A stretch of DNA of 64,000 nucleotides from Nocardia neocaledoniensis (GTDB lineage: Bacteria > Actinomycetota > Actinomycetes > Mycobacteriales > Mycobacteriaceae): assembly GCF_003182135.1 (NCBI RefSeq), contig NZ_QGTL01000006.1, positions 285,836 to 349,835 on the forward strand, read 5' to 3'. Of the stretch, positions 54,948 through 63,999 are shown in pieces. Position 1 is the stretch's first letter. The number at the start of each line of letters is the position of its first letter. Under the pieces are notes generated by a model. That model searched no databases and had not been told where the DNA came from. It saw only the letters and a list, made by a program, of their open reading frames with translations. A program made the translations under genes and the position numbers.

Positions 54948-55955
54948 TCACGCGGGCGAGTCGAGAAGCCGCCGAACCTGCTCTCCGATGACCTGAGCTC
55001 CGACCGGATCTGTTCCGCCGCCCGCCTGATGTCCCCATACGCTGTGGATGGTCATCGCCAGCCCGTCGGGGATGTGAGCCGTGGCGGCTGCCTCGTCTTC
55101 GGGCGGGAAGTACAGGTCCGTGTCGCACGCCAACGAGACGAGCTGGGCTTTGACCGAGCCGAGCGCTGCACTCAGGTTCCCCTCGAATCGATCGCCCCGG
55201 GATACATCGCAGGTGAACCAGGTATCGAGCTGGCACAGCGCGTTGTCACGGTCGAGGCCCGCGAAGTTCGCGATCCAGAAGTCGCTGGTGGTCGCCTCGA
55301 CCGAATCGAAGCCGAGACTGCGGTATTCCTCCTGCCGATGAAATGCCTGGGAGAACCCCCAGGCCGCGAAGACACGGGCGAAGGTCTCCAGCGCCGCGTG
55401 TTGCGGCACGAGCGCGCTGCCCCGGGGCACTGACCCGGTCAGCGCGGCACGCAGGCTGTCGACGAAAAGCTGGCCGTGCGCGGGCGTGCGCGGCGCGCCG
55501 CAATAAGGAAGCGCCCGGCGGACCATCTCCGGATGGTCGACTGCCCACTGATAGGTTTGCATGGCCGCCATCGAACATCCCAGCACCAGGGCGAGCTCCT
55601 GGATGTCGAAGCACTCGGAGACGAGGCGGTATTGCGCCTCCACGTTGTCCCGCACGGTGATCGCGGGAAATCGCGTGCCGTCGAACGGCGGGGCCGCGTT
55701 GGACGGCGACGACGACAGCCCGTTACCGAAAGTGTTCGGCACGATGACGAAGTACCGGTCGGTGTCCAGCGGACGACCGGGTCCGATCAGCCACTCGTTG
55801 GATTCGTGGGTGCCGGCGAACCAGGTGGGAAAGACGATCGCGTTCTGCCTGCCCGCATCGAGTTCGCCGTATGTCGCATACGCGAGGGTCGCGTCCGGGA
55901 GCACGGCCCCGCTCTCGAGCTCGAAGTCCTGTAAAGGGAATTGCTGTACAGCCAT
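54948..55955 (-). CDS. MetX-like alpha/beta hydrolase (acyltransferase or esterase)
   Basis: 335 residues from an ATG behind GAGG. The fold is that of homoserine acetyltransferase MetX: TLAYATYGELDAGRQNAIVF, NTFGNGLSSSPSN, the nucleophile LGCSMAAMQTYQWA (Ser in GxSMxxMQ), DTDLYFPPEDE (Asp) and VWGHQAGGG (His). Divergent members outside methionine synthesis hydrolyse esters or amides. It follows lacI after ten bases, so the two are co-transcribed. A role in the same catabolic route as nitrilase and amidase is inferred. Confidence 0.8.
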   Translation of the reverse strand: MAVQQFPLQDFELESGAVLPDATLAYATYGELDAGRQNAIVFPTWFAGTHESNEWLIGPGRPLDTDRYFVIVPNTFGNGLSSSPSNAAPPFDGTRFPAITVRDNVEAQYRLVSECFDIQELALVLGCSMAAMQTYQWAVDHPEMVRRALPYCGAPRTPAHGQLFVDSLRAALTGSVPRGSALVPQHAALETFARVFAAWGFSQAFHRQEEYRSLGFDSVEATTSDFWIANFAGLDRDNALCQLDTWFTCDVSRGDRFEGNLSAALGSVKAQLVSLACDTDLYFPPEDEAAATAHIPDGLAMTIHSVWGHQAGGGTDPVGAQVIGEQVRRLLDSPA

Positions 55956-55965
55956 GGTCGCTACC

Positions 55966-57018
55966 TCATTGTTCTGTGCTGGCGGACGGTTGGTTGACGT
56001 CGAAGTCCGACGAATCGCGGACGACGAGCTCGGGGGGCATGGCACGGCTCGGCGGTTCCTCCCCCGCGATGATGCGAACCAGCGTGGCAACGGCTTCCCG
56101 GCCCATCCCGTGCATATCGGAATGCACCGATGAGAGAGGTACAGCGAGTTGCCGAGCGATCGCGATGTCGTTGAATCCCACGACGGCCAGATCGGCGCCG
56201 ATGTTTCGTCCGTGCCGTCGCCCAGCGGACATCGCGCCGATGGCCGAGAAGTCGTTCACGGCGAACAACGCGGTCAGCTCCCGATGGTGACGCAAGAGCC
56301 GGTCAGCAGCCTCTGCCCCGGATTCGGCGTCGAAACCACAGTGCGCCACGAGGTCATCCGGTATGGGGCATTCATGTTCGGCGAAGAAGTCGACGAACCC
56401 ACGACACCGATCCACGCCCGTGCTGGCGTAGGGCTGAGCTGCGACGATGCCGACCGCCCGGTGCCCGCGGCCGTAGAGATGCTCGGCTGCGAGCCTGCCG
56501 CCGAGATAGTCGTCGCAGACCACGGAGACATGTCCTGGCGCTCGCCGATTGACCAGCACATAGGGCACCTTCCGCCTACGCAGCTCATCAGCGAGCACGC
56601 CATCGAGTCGCGAATCGCCGAGAATGATGCCGTCGACCCGCCGTGACAGTGCGAGTTCGACTTTCTGTTTCTGGACCTGCGGATCGTCGAAGGTATTGGT
56701 GACGAAGGCCGAGAGCCCTACCTCGCTGGCGGCCTCATCAATCCCCTCGAAGATTGTCGACAGCACCAGATCCGACAGTCGGGGAACCAGCGCGGCCACC
56801 TGATGGGTGCGTTTGGTCCGCAGACCGGTACCCAGCGGATTGGGACGGTAGTCGATTTCCTTCGCGTAGGCACGCACCCGTTCGACAGTCTTCGCCGACG
56901 CCGCCCGAGCCCCGTCAGCGGGCGAGGCGTTGAGGATCCTGGAGACCGTGGACACGTGCAGCCCGAGATCGGCCGCGATCTGCTGCAGCGTAGCCGGGCG
57001 CGAGTTCGACGTCGCCAC
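55966..57018 (-). CDS. LacI-family repressor
   Basis: 350 residues from a GTG six bases after GGGAGG. The helix-turn-helix TLQQIAADLGLHVSTVSRIL and hinge RPNPLGTGLRTKRT are followed by a periplasmic-binding-like ligand domain. The ATG further upstream is not supported. It faces the nitrilase operon across two CCAAACGTTTGG palindromes, standard LacI/GalR-type operators. It should repress both directions until an inducer, perhaps the nitrile or amide substrate, binds. Confidence 0.9.
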   Translation of the reverse strand: MATSNSRPATLQQIAADLGLHVSTVSRILNASPADGARAASAKTVERVRAYAKEIDYRPNPLGTGLRTKRTHQVAALVPRLSDLVLSTIFEGIDEAASEVGLSAFVTNTFDDPQVQKQKVELALSRRVDGIILGDSRLDGVLADELRRRKVPYVLVNRRAPGHVSVVCDDYLGGRLAAEHLYGRGHRAVGIVAAQPYASTGVDRCRGFVDFFAEHECPIPDDLVAHCGFDAESGAEAADRLLRHHRELTALFAVNDFSAIGAMSAGRRHGRNIGADLAVVGFNDIAIARQLAVPLSSVHSDMHGMGREAVATLVRIIAGEEPPSRAMPPELVVRDSSDFDVNQPSASTEQ

Positions 57019-57081
57019 TGAATGCCTCCCACATGTTGACAAAGTGTCTTGGATCACATTACTGTCCTGAACACTCCCAAC

Positions 57082-57126
57082 CCAAACGTTTGGCTTGGTC
57101 TCTGTAGGCTAACCCAAACGTTTGGG
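57082..57126. promoter_or_regulatory. Twin LacI operators between lacI and nitrilase
   Basis: CCAAACGTTTGG (57082-57093) and CCCAAACGTTTGGG (57113-57126) are perfect palindromes with a central CG, the LacI/PurR-type consensus. Centres are 32 bases apart, about three helical turns, so two dimers could bind the same DNA face. Confidence 0.85.
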
Positions 57127-57162
57127 CAAAGGCAACAGTTCGTCAGCCGAAAGAGCGAGACC

Positions 57163-58041
57163 ATGTCAATCAGCCCCGTGACCATCGCCGTCGTGCAGTT
57201 CGACCCTCGGGTGGGCCTCGAACATCGCGACCGGAACCTCACCGAAGCTCTTGCCGCCGCGGCGACCGCCGCCGACGACGGCGCAACCCTCATCGTGCTT
57301 CCCGAGCTCTCGTCCTCGGGATACTCCTTCGCCGATCGCGCGGAGGCCTACGCGCACGCCGAATCCGTCGACGGGCCGTTCGTCGAGGCCTGGTGCGAGT
57401 TCGCCGCCAGCCGCGCGGTACATGTCGTCGTAGGTTTCGCCGAACTCGAGGGAATGCGTCTGTTCGACACCGCTGCTCTCATCGGCCCCGACGGACTGAT
57501 CGGCGTCTATCGAAAGACCCACCTGTGGAATCAGGAGAAGCTCTGGTTCTCCCCAGGTGACGTGGGGTTCCCGGTCTTCGAGACTCGTATCGGCCGCATC
57601 GGGATGCTCATTTGCTGGGATATCTGGTTTCCGGAGGTGCCGCGAATTCTCGCCCAGCAAGGTGCGGACATCATCTGTTCGAGCAACAACTGGGTGTGGA
57701 CGCCTCCGCCGCTGTTCGACAGTGCCGGACGCTGCATGGCCAACTACCTGACGATGACGGCAGCTCACTCCAACAACGTTTTCATCGCCGCGGCGAACCG
57801 AACCGGAACCGACCGGGATGCCAAGTTCCTCGGCTGCTCGATGATCGCCGGAACCAACGGCTGGCCGCTGGGCGATATCGCCGGCCACGACGACGACACG
57901 ATCATCTCGGCGTCGGTCGACCTGGTGTCGGCCAGAAGTGCGCCGATCTGGAACGATCTCAACGATCTGCTCCGAGATCGCCGCACCGACCTGTACGACC
58001 CGATGCTCGGCTACACCCGCGGCGCGAGGTTTCCGAGATGA
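57163..58041 (+). CDS. Nitrilase-superfamily carbon-nitrogen hydrolase
   Basis: 292 residues with the Glu-Lys-Cys triad: Glu in VLPELSSSGYSF, Lys in YRKTHLWNQEKLWF, and Cys in MLICWDIWFPE. The region after the Cys (SSNNWVW) is typical of the aliphatic amidase/N-carbamoylase branches. The start is the first ATG past the operators; longer frames run through the operator DNA. It overlaps the next gene by ATGA. Likely hydrolyses a nitrile, amide or carbamoyl compound; substrate not readable from sequence. Confidence 0.85.
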   Translation: MSISPVTIAVVQFDPRVGLEHRDRNLTEALAAAATAADDGATLIVLPELSSSGYSFADRAEAYAHAESVDGPFVEAWCEFAASRAVHVVVGFAELEGMRLFDTAALIGPDGLIGVYRKTHLWNQEKLWFSPGDVGFPVFETRIGRIGMLICWDIWFPEVPRILAQQGADIICSSNNWVWTPPPLFDSAGRCMANYLTMTAAHSNNVFIAAANRTGTDRDAKFLGCSMIAGTNGWPLGDIAGHDDDTIISASVDLVSARSAPIWNDLNDLLRDRRTDLYDPMLGYTRGARFPR

Positions 58042-59222
58042 GGACCGTGACCCTGGTGCGCTCGCTATGGGGTGCAGAACATGGACAAGCACTCGGCGTG
58101 GCGGCGATCGCGGCCGCAGCGTCGGTCGCAGCGATCGGAGCATTGCCGGCGATCGCCCGAAACAGGCCCACCCAATTGCCGGTGCGGTTCGCCGACGCGC
58201 TCACAGACGCCAAGGAAACTGGTGTCGCCGTCCTCGCGAGCATGTCGGATCCGACGTTCTACGGCACCGCGGTGGCCGGGCTGCTCATGGTGCTGGGCGC
58301 AGCCTTCGCACATGCGATGTGGTCGAAAGGCATTGGCTGGCAAGGGTTCCCCGTCGCGTGCGGCTCGGGTCTGTGGCCGTGGATCGCGGGGTCAGGGCTG
58401 CTCGCGCTCGCGCTGACTCACCTCCTCTGGGGTTGGACCAGATCGCCCGCTGCCCCCTGGCAGCCGCTGTTCGTCGCCTTCGTATCGGTGACGCCCGCGG
58501 TTGTGTTGATGTACGGGCCAGGATGGAAAGTCGCGCTCACCGCCGCGGTGCTCGGCGCCGGGCTCACAGCGCCGGCCGCCATCGCCGCGGCGGCCTATGT
58601 TTGTGCGCCGCTGGGGATTCCCTCCGTTGCGGGGTTCACGGCAGCTATGGCTGTGACCGCCTATCTCGCGTTCACCCTCTGCCGTCGGTTGCCGTGGCTA
58701 CATCGGCCCGCCGATACCGATCCCCCACCGCCGCCGGATCCCGTCGCAAAACCCCCGCGTCAGTCCGTCATCTGGATGCTGCGCCGGGTGCTCGCCGATT
58801 TCACCGAGGCTCCGTTCCTGGGCAACGAGTGGGCGAGTGCGGGGCTGATCGCCGGAGCCGTGTTCACCTACCTCATGGTCCGGCCGACGGAGGGAATCGC
58901 TGGAATTTTTCCCCTGATTCTGGGCACCCAGCTCGCCGCGGGCGCACTCGCGGTGATCGTGTGGCGGGCACGCTGGCGAGTCCACGGGTGGTATCCGACC
59001 TTCGTACCCCTCGTCTCGATCGCTCCGGCTGCGGTCATCACCTTCGCGGCGTCGCCGATCCCCACAGTCACGGCATCAGTACTCGGCGTGCTTGTCGGGC
59101 CGCCGCTGGCCTTCCACCTCGGTGAAGCAGTCCCCGGCCACATACACCGCTTCGTGGGATGCGTCGGGTCGATGGCGATCTGCACAGCCACGATCATCCC
59201 GGCCGTCGGCCTGTTCGCCTGA
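58038..59222 (+). CDS. Polytopic membrane protein in the nitrilase operon
   Basis: 394 residues with about ten or eleven hydrophobic segments separated by short loops and a Pro-rich cytoplasmic loop (TDPPPPPDPVAKPP) near the middle. The two halves have similar spacing, which suggests duplicated bundles. No transporter signature was recognised. Its place between nitrilase and amidase, coupled by ATGA to the former, makes it a good candidate for substrate uptake. An enzyme or sensor role cannot be excluded. Confidence 0.55.
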   Translation: MRTVTLVRSLWGAEHGQALGVAAIAAAASVAAIGALPAIARNRPTQLPVRFADALTDAKETGVAVLASMSDPTFYGTAVAGLLMVLGAAFAHAMWSKGIGWQGFPVACGSGLWPWIAGSGLLALALTHLLWGWTRSPAAPWQPLFVAFVSVTPAVVLMYGPGWKVALTAAVLGAGLTAPAAIAAAAYVCAPLGIPSVAGFTAAMAVTAYLAFTLCRRLPWLHRPADTDPPPPPDPVAKPPRQSVIWMLRRVLADFTEAPFLGNEWASAGLIAGAVFTYLMVRPTEGIAGIFPLILGTQLAAGALAVIVWRARWRVHGWYPTFVPLVSIAPAAVITFAASPIPTVTASVLGVLVGPPLAFHLGEAVPGHIHRFVGCVGSMAICTATIIPAVGLFA

Positions 59223-59242
59223 TCTCGAAGAGGAAACACCCC

Positions 59243-60661
59243 ATGAGCAGTACCCCGCTGTACAGGCCAGCCTTCTCGGCAATCGCACCATCCATCCGTG
59301 AGACAGCGGCCGACATCCGTTCCGGCGCGATCACGTCGACAGCGCTCGTCGAACAGGCGATCGCCCGGATCGACGCGGTGAACAGCGAGATCAACGCCTT
59401 CACCTATATCGACCGAGCAGGCGCGCGCACTCGGGCCGCCGCAGCCGACCGCGAGATCCGGGAGCACGGCCCGCGCGGGCCCCTCCATGGGATCCCGATT
59501 GCGGTGAAGGACGTGATCGACGTCGCCGGCATGCCGACCGAATGCGGCTCGGCGCACCTGGTCGGCAAGGCAGCCACCGTCTCGGCACCCATTGTCACAC
59601 GGCTGGAAGACCTCGGAGCGATCGTGCTCGGGAAGACGGTGACGCACGAGTTCGCCTACGGGCCAACCGGAGACATCTCGGTGGTCGGCCCCTCACGGAA
59701 CCCGCTCGACCCCACTCGGATGACCGGCGGTTCCAGCGGGGGCAGTGCGGCTGCTGTGGCGGCCGGAATCGTTCCGCTCGCCGTCGGCACGGACACCGGT
59801 GGATCGTGCCGGGTCCCGGCCGCACTCTGTGGTGTGACGGGATTCAAGCCCCGGTATGGACAGATCTCCACGGACGGCGTGTTCCCGCTGGCGCCGAGCC
59901 TCGACCACGTCGGTTTTCTGGTCGCGGACCCTGCGGATCTGCGCCTCGTGAACGCCGAACTCGCCTTGGAACCACCAGACGATTCACTACTTCGACCTGA
60001 CCAGGTCACCGTAGGGTGGCTCGACCCAACAAGTCTCGGGCCAGCCGACCCTGCGGTTGTCGAGCGCTGCCATTCGCTCCTGGCTGAGATGGCGTCTGCG
60101 GCCTCGTTCCGCCTCGTCGATGTGCTACTCCCTCGACCGCAACGCCTGCAGGCGACATTCGCCGCCATGCAAAGCTTCGAAGTAGCCGCCGTCCACCGGA
60201 CGATGTTGCGAACCAACGAAAAGGGCTACCAGCCCGACACACTCGAGCGCCTACGCAGCGCTCGGCGAGTGACCCCGCAGCAGTACCGGCAGGAGATGGT
60301 TATGCGCCCGATGCTGGTGGCGGAGATCGCCGAACTGTTCGAGTTTGAGATCGATGTGCTCGCCACAATCACCACGCCGATCACCGCCCCGCCGATCGGC
60401 GAGCGCCTTTCTCTCGTCGCGGGCGAGCTCGTCCCCACTAAGCAGGCTTTGCTCTCGATGACCAGCATCTGGAATGTCGTCGGAGAACCCGTAATCAGTG
60501 TCCCGGCCGGCCGCATCGGTGGTCTCCCGTTCGGTTTGCAGCTGGTGACACGCCACGCCCTCGATCCAGCGATCACCCTCGGATCAGCTGTCGCGCGAGC
60601 AGCGGGCTCCGAGGATCACAGCGGATGGACGAGGTCCGCGAAAGATGCTGCGACGGCATGA
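59243..60661 (+). CDS. Amidase-signature hydrolase of the nitrilase operon
   Basis: 472 residues. The AS triad is complete: Lys in IPIAVKDVIDVAG, cis-Ser in MTGGSSGGSAAA, nucleophile Ser in GTDTGGSCRVPA. GAGGAAA lies at the proper distance from the ATG. As the third gene of the LacI-controlled operon it could take an amide produced by or related to the nitrilase product. It is only distantly related in sequence to the amidase at 39 kb. Confidence 0.85.
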   Translation: MSSTPLYRPAFSAIAPSIRETAADIRSGAITSTALVEQAIARIDAVNSEINAFTYIDRAGARTRAAAADREIREHGPRGPLHGIPIAVKDVIDVAGMPTECGSAHLVGKAATVSAPIVTRLEDLGAIVLGKTVTHEFAYGPTGDISVVGPSRNPLDPTRMTGGSSGGSAAAVAAGIVPLAVGTDTGGSCRVPAALCGVTGFKPRYGQISTDGVFPLAPSLDHVGFLVADPADLRLVNAELALEPPDDSLLRPDQVTVGWLDPTSLGPADPAVVERCHSLLAEMASAASFRLVDVLLPRPQRLQATFAAMQSFEVAAVHRTMLRTNEKGYQPDTLERLRSARRVTPQQYRQEMVMRPMLVAEIAELFEFEIDVLATITTPITAPPIGERLSLVAGELVPTKQALLSMTSIWNVVGEPVISVPAGRIGGLPFGLQLVTRHALDPAITLGSAVARAAGSEDHSGWTRSAKDAATA

Positions 60662-60827
60662 CTATCACAGTGGTATCCCCGCTGCTGGGATTGTGACCAC
60701 CTCCAGATCGGGCGACGCGCAGTAGCGTCGAGGTCGCCTCGAGCGGTCAGCCCCTGGCATCCTTGGCAAGGCCCAACTATCTGGGGAGGCTGCTGGTGCG
60801 TCACGTCGGGACGGTGCGTGGCAGTCG

Positions 60828-61745
60828 ATGAGGGGCGCCACGCACGAATTTCTGCAGCGGGTGCGAGACGGTGCCGTCGAACTCCTCAGCCGAAGAGCTC
60901 GCCACTTGCACGACCAGCTCGACGACGTCACCGTTGCGGTACGAGCGACGGAATCGCATTTGAAGTCGCGGGACAGACCGCCCTTCCTGTATATCCCCAA
61001 GACCGGAGACACCTGGCCGGACCGAATTCAGCGAGTCGGTGACGCAGAGTACAAGGTACTCGGCGGCGGCATCTACACGCCGATCGATGCGACACCAGGT
61101 GAGGTGAAACAACTCTACGAATACTGGATACTCAACCACCGATTCCCCTATGACCTTCAGCACGCGTGGATTCCAACCATCGGACACAACTGCGCCGACA
61201 TCATCAAGTCCGTCGGTGTTGACCTGTCGTCGGGTTCGCTTCTGGATCTTGCGTCCGGAACCGGTCTGGTGAGCGAAGGGGTCCGTCAGCGAACCGCCAT
61301 CGGCGGCCTGCATGTCTGTCTGGATCTCACCGAGGCCGCACTGCGAAGCGCTCGTGGCAAGACGGAGCTCGCTGAGTCGACGTTCGTGAACGGCGATGCT
61401 GTGCCACTACCGTTTCGAACGAGTACCTTCGATGCCGTCACCGGGTCGCTGTTCGTTGGCCACATTCCCGAGAAACAGTGGCCCGACCTCTTCACAAGCA
61501 TCGAGCGCGTACTCAAGCCGGAAGGTGTTTTCGTTCTTGTGACCAGTCCGAACGAGCGACTCCAGGTCGAGGGTTGCCTGGGCACCGCGTTCGGCGCGCT
61601 CCCCGAAGTCGAACAGTTCACGCACCGGAGCGCCAATGCCCCCGACGGGTTCCCACTGAACTATCACGTCGCAGTCAAGAAGCCCCACCGGGAAGCAGGA
61701 AGCTCCCCGATCGAGATCGCCGGGCCTGAGTCGGTTCATGCCTGA
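60828..61745 (+). CDS. SAM-dependent methyltransferase
   Basis: 305 residues. Class I motif I is SLLDLASGTGLVSEGV (about residue 128); later VNGDAVPLPFRTSTFDAVTGS (motifs II-III, quoted around DAVPLPF and FDAV) and VLKPEGVFVLVTSP complete the fold. The N-terminal 120 residues include a helical region and a segment WPDRIQRVGDAEYKVLGGG that may bind substrate. No strong ribosome site precedes the ATG. The 3' part of the gene is repeated near the right edge of the window. Confidence 0.75.
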   Translation: MRGATHEFLQRVRDGAVELLSRRARHLHDQLDDVTVAVRATESHLKSRDRPPFLYIPKTGDTWPDRIQRVGDAEYKVLGGGIYTPIDATPGEVKQLYEYWILNHRFPYDLQHAWIPTIGHNCADIIKSVGVDLSSGSLLDLASGTGLVSEGVRQRTAIGGLHVCLDLTEAALRSARGKTELAESTFVNGDAVPLPFRTSTFDAVTGSLFVGHIPEKQWPDLFTSIERVLKPEGVFVLVTSPNERLQVEGCLGTAFGALPEVEQFTHRSANAPDGFPLNYHVAVKKPHREAGSSPIEIAGPESVHA

Positions 61746-62035
61746 GTGACGACGCCCCCATGACTATGGGGAAACACGCGGGAACACAACTGACCTTCCG
61801 CATGGACGACGACTGACCCTCACCGATGTGGGGATGTTCCCCGCTCCTCGCCCGCCGAGTCGGAGTCTGCAGGGGCCTCCGAGTTGGCCGGGAGCAAGCT
61901 CAACAAGCCACAGCCGTACGACTTCCCGCGCCCGATGCCGTCGGCAACCGCACTGCGGACGAGGTCGACATCGTGGATCGTGGCGATACCGTCGAAGCGA
62001 GTCGCGACGTGACGGATCGGACCCGAGTGACGGTG
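61602..62035. repeat. Direct repeat, left copy (434+ bp)
   Basis: Identical by eye to 63566-63999, offset 1964. It covers the methyltransferase 3' end, the following gap and most of the cas6e fragment. Similarity at about 80% extends further left to 61289. The first difference on the right is base 62036. Confidence 0.85.
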
Positions 62036-62155
62036 GTAGACGGTATCGGCGCGGGTGATGATCGGGCCGAGCACCGGCCAGCCTCTGATGTCCAGCTTCG
62101 CGACGAGGCTGATCGGCTGCACCGCGTCGATCGCGAGCTCGTCGAGCCGCGACAC
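61820..62155 (-). pseudogene. 3' part of cas6e (type I-E CRISPR endoribonuclease)
   Basis: The frame ends with VADGIGRGKSYGCGLLSLLP, the glycine-rich signature of Cas6e, preceded by IRHVATRFDGIATIHDVD, a strand pattern of the second ferredoxin fold. Only about 115 C-terminal residues remain; upstream in frame there is a stop after eight codons. The N-terminal catalytic domain is missing. The other cas genes are absent. It is a relic of a type I-E system, in the same window as the two-repeat CRISPR relic. Confidence 0.65.
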
Positions 62156-62162
62156 GCGATGA

Positions 62163-62253
62163 CCTCGGCGCTGTCACGGGCGACGAGAAGGGAATACCTG
62201 GGGGCGTCCGCGTCCTGCTGCGGGGTGCTGACAAGCGGTTCCGGCTGCGTCAT
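62163..62253 (-). pseudogene. 5' fragment of a GNAT/hemolysin-like acyltransferase
   Basis: From an ATG the frame reads MTQPEPLVSTPQQDADAPRY then SLLVARDSAEV, the usual opening of mycobacterial GNAT-type acyltransferases, and then runs directly into the cas6e fragment. The junction at about 62160 marks a deletion or recombination point. Confidence 0.35.
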
Positions 62254-62322
62254 GCCATCAGGCTGGCCGCCATCAGGCGACGACCGGCAGGTCAAACCAA
62301 TGACGCCTCAGTGGCAGTCGGA

Positions 62323-63096
62323 TTAACCGCCGGTGGTCCGGTTCACCGTGTCCGAATTCCAGGTGACTCGGTCGTCGGCCGTGGCCGCGAGCGCCTCCAG
62401 GCCAGGATCACCCGTGAGCGCCTCGATCGCCGCCACACTGCCGCCCACATACGTCGTCATCATGTCCACGTCGGTCGCCACGCACCACGCGCGGTCGGCG
62501 GGCCACCACAGGTTCGGGTGCAGGTTGCGGAACGGTTCGGCCCCTGGTCGGTCGTTGAGCGGGAACGCCGCCGCGGCCACGGGGCCTGCCAACAGGTGCA
62601 TCAGGCGGCCCGGCAGGTCGAACGACGGCGCGGTCCGCCAGCGCGGGTCCAGGTCGCCGTAGCCCTCCCAGATCGCCAGCCAGCAGCGGCCCGGTGTGGT
62701 GGTGTGGCGGGTGAGCAGACCGCTCAGCCTGGTCACGACGCTGGACGGCAGAGCACCCACCACCGGTTCGTCGTCCCAAACGCCGGGGCGGGGTGCCAAC
62801 GCGTCCAGTGTGTGGCCGGAGTTCTTTCCCTGCGGCGGATTGATCGGATGCCATTGCGCCAACGCGTGCATCGTGCGCTCGTGTGTGGCGGCGATTTCAC
62901 TCCACCGCACCGGTGTGGCGTCGCTTTTCGCGGTTTTCCGATAGGCCGGGTGGAATACACGGGCGTACGCCGGGAAAACCGCGGGCACCAGCGAGCCGAG
63001 GGTGCCATCGAATGCGCGGACACCGGCGACAGCCCACGACGAGGCGCGAGCTGTCGCCGCCGGTGACGGTTTCGGCGCACCGGGATTGGTGGTCAT
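62323..63096 (-). CDS. Conserved hypothetical protein
   Basis: 257 residues from an ATG (MTTNPGAPKPSPAATAR). Trp-rich soluble protein with segments LAQWHPINPPQGKNSG, CWLAIWEGYGDLDPRW and LHPNLWWPADRAWCVATDVD. No signal peptide or membrane segment. I recall such proteins as conserved in Nocardia but know no function. Gene fragments flank it on both sides, yet its own frame is intact. Confidence 0.6.
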   Translation of the reverse strand: MTTNPGAPKPSPAATARASSWAVAGVRAFDGTLGSLVPAVFPAYARVFHPAYRKTAKSDATPVRWSEIAATHERTMHALAQWHPINPPQGKNSGHTLDALAPRPGVWDDEPVVGALPSSVVTRLSGLLTRHTTTPGRCWLAIWEGYGDLDPRWRTAPSFDLPGRLMHLLAGPVAAAAFPLNDRPGAEPFRNLHPNLWWPADRAWCVATDVDMMTTYVGGSVAAIEALTGDPGLEALAATADDRVTWNSDTVNRTTGG

Positions 63097-63106
63097 GTCC
63101 TCAGTT

Positions 63107-63263
63107 CTAGCAATTGTTGATGCGCGCGGAGCGGCCGGGCGTGTTGATCTTGCCCGTCGGCGGGACGTAGCGCGGCGGGAAGGTGATCTCGCCGCCGACC
63201 CAGCCGCCGTACTCGTGGCCATTGATGCACGCGATGTTGGCGTTGTTGCGGCCGCGAACCGCT
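63107..63263 (-). pseudogene. C-terminal fragment of an unidentified protein
   Basis: The minus frame ends GRSARINNC and upstream reads GRNNANIACINGHEYGGWVG, looking like the end of a secreted or surface protein. It stops abruptly at the left border of the second methyltransferase copy, so its 5' part was removed by the rearrangement. Confidence 0.35.
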
Positions 63264-63709
63264 GTCGGCGGCCTGCATGTCTGTCTCGACCTACCGAGGC
63301 AGCACGGCGAAGCGCTTGCGGCAAGACTGAGCTCTCCAGTTCGAAATTCGTGAACGGCAATGCCGTGACACTGCCCTTTCGAACGAGCACCTTCGATGCC
63401 GTCACCCGGTCTCTATTCGTTGGCCACATTCCCGAAAAGCAGTGGCCCGACCTCTTCGCGAGCATCGAGCGCGTACCCAAGCCGGAAGGCGTTTTTCACA
63501 CTCGTGACCAGCCCGAGCGAGCGACTCCAGGTCACCGATTACCTCAGCACGGCGTTCAGGGCCTTCCCGAAGTCGAACAGTTCACGCACCGGAGCGCCAA
63601 TGCCCCCGACGGGTTCCCACTGAACTATCACGTCGCAGTCAAGAAGCCCCACCGGGAAGCAGGAAGCTCCCCGATCGAGATCGCCGGGCCTGAGTCGGTT
63701 CATGCCTGA
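63254..63709 (+). pseudogene. Second, truncated copy of the methyltransferase gene
   Basis: Corresponds to codons from about residue 154 of the methyltransferase at 60.8 kb to its stop. The first 310 bases match at about 80% and carry small deletions that break the frame (for example CTACCGAGG for CTCACCGAGG). The last part is identical to the intact gene. Motif I is missing, so no enzyme can result. Confidence 0.75.
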
Positions 63710-63999
63710 GTGACGACGCCCCCATGACTATGGGGAAACACGCGGGAACACAACTGACCTTCCGCATGGACGACGACTGACCCTCACCGATGTGGGGATG
63801 TTCCCCGCTCCTCGCCCGCCGAGTCGGAGTCTGCAGGGGCCTCCGAGTTGGCCGGGAGCAAGCTCAACAAGCCACAGCCGTACGACTTCCCGCGCCCGAT
63901 GCCGTCGGCAACCGCACTGCGGACGAGGTCGACATCGTGGATCGTGGCGATACCGTCGAAGCGAGTCGCGACGTGACGGATCGGACCCGAGTGACGGTG
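63566..63999. repeat. Direct repeat, right copy, reaching the window edge
   Basis: Identical by eye to 61602-62035. The last base of the window (64000) is the first mismatch, so the true right border is close to this point. Confidence 0.85.

Noticed and set aside
61753..61842. Two CCCC-8-GGGG stems 62 bases apart next to the cas6e fragment, resembling decayed CRISPR repeats
   Set aside because: Only about 17 of 28 bases match the repeat, the second overlaps the cas6e stop, and the first is equally well explained as the methyltransferase terminator.
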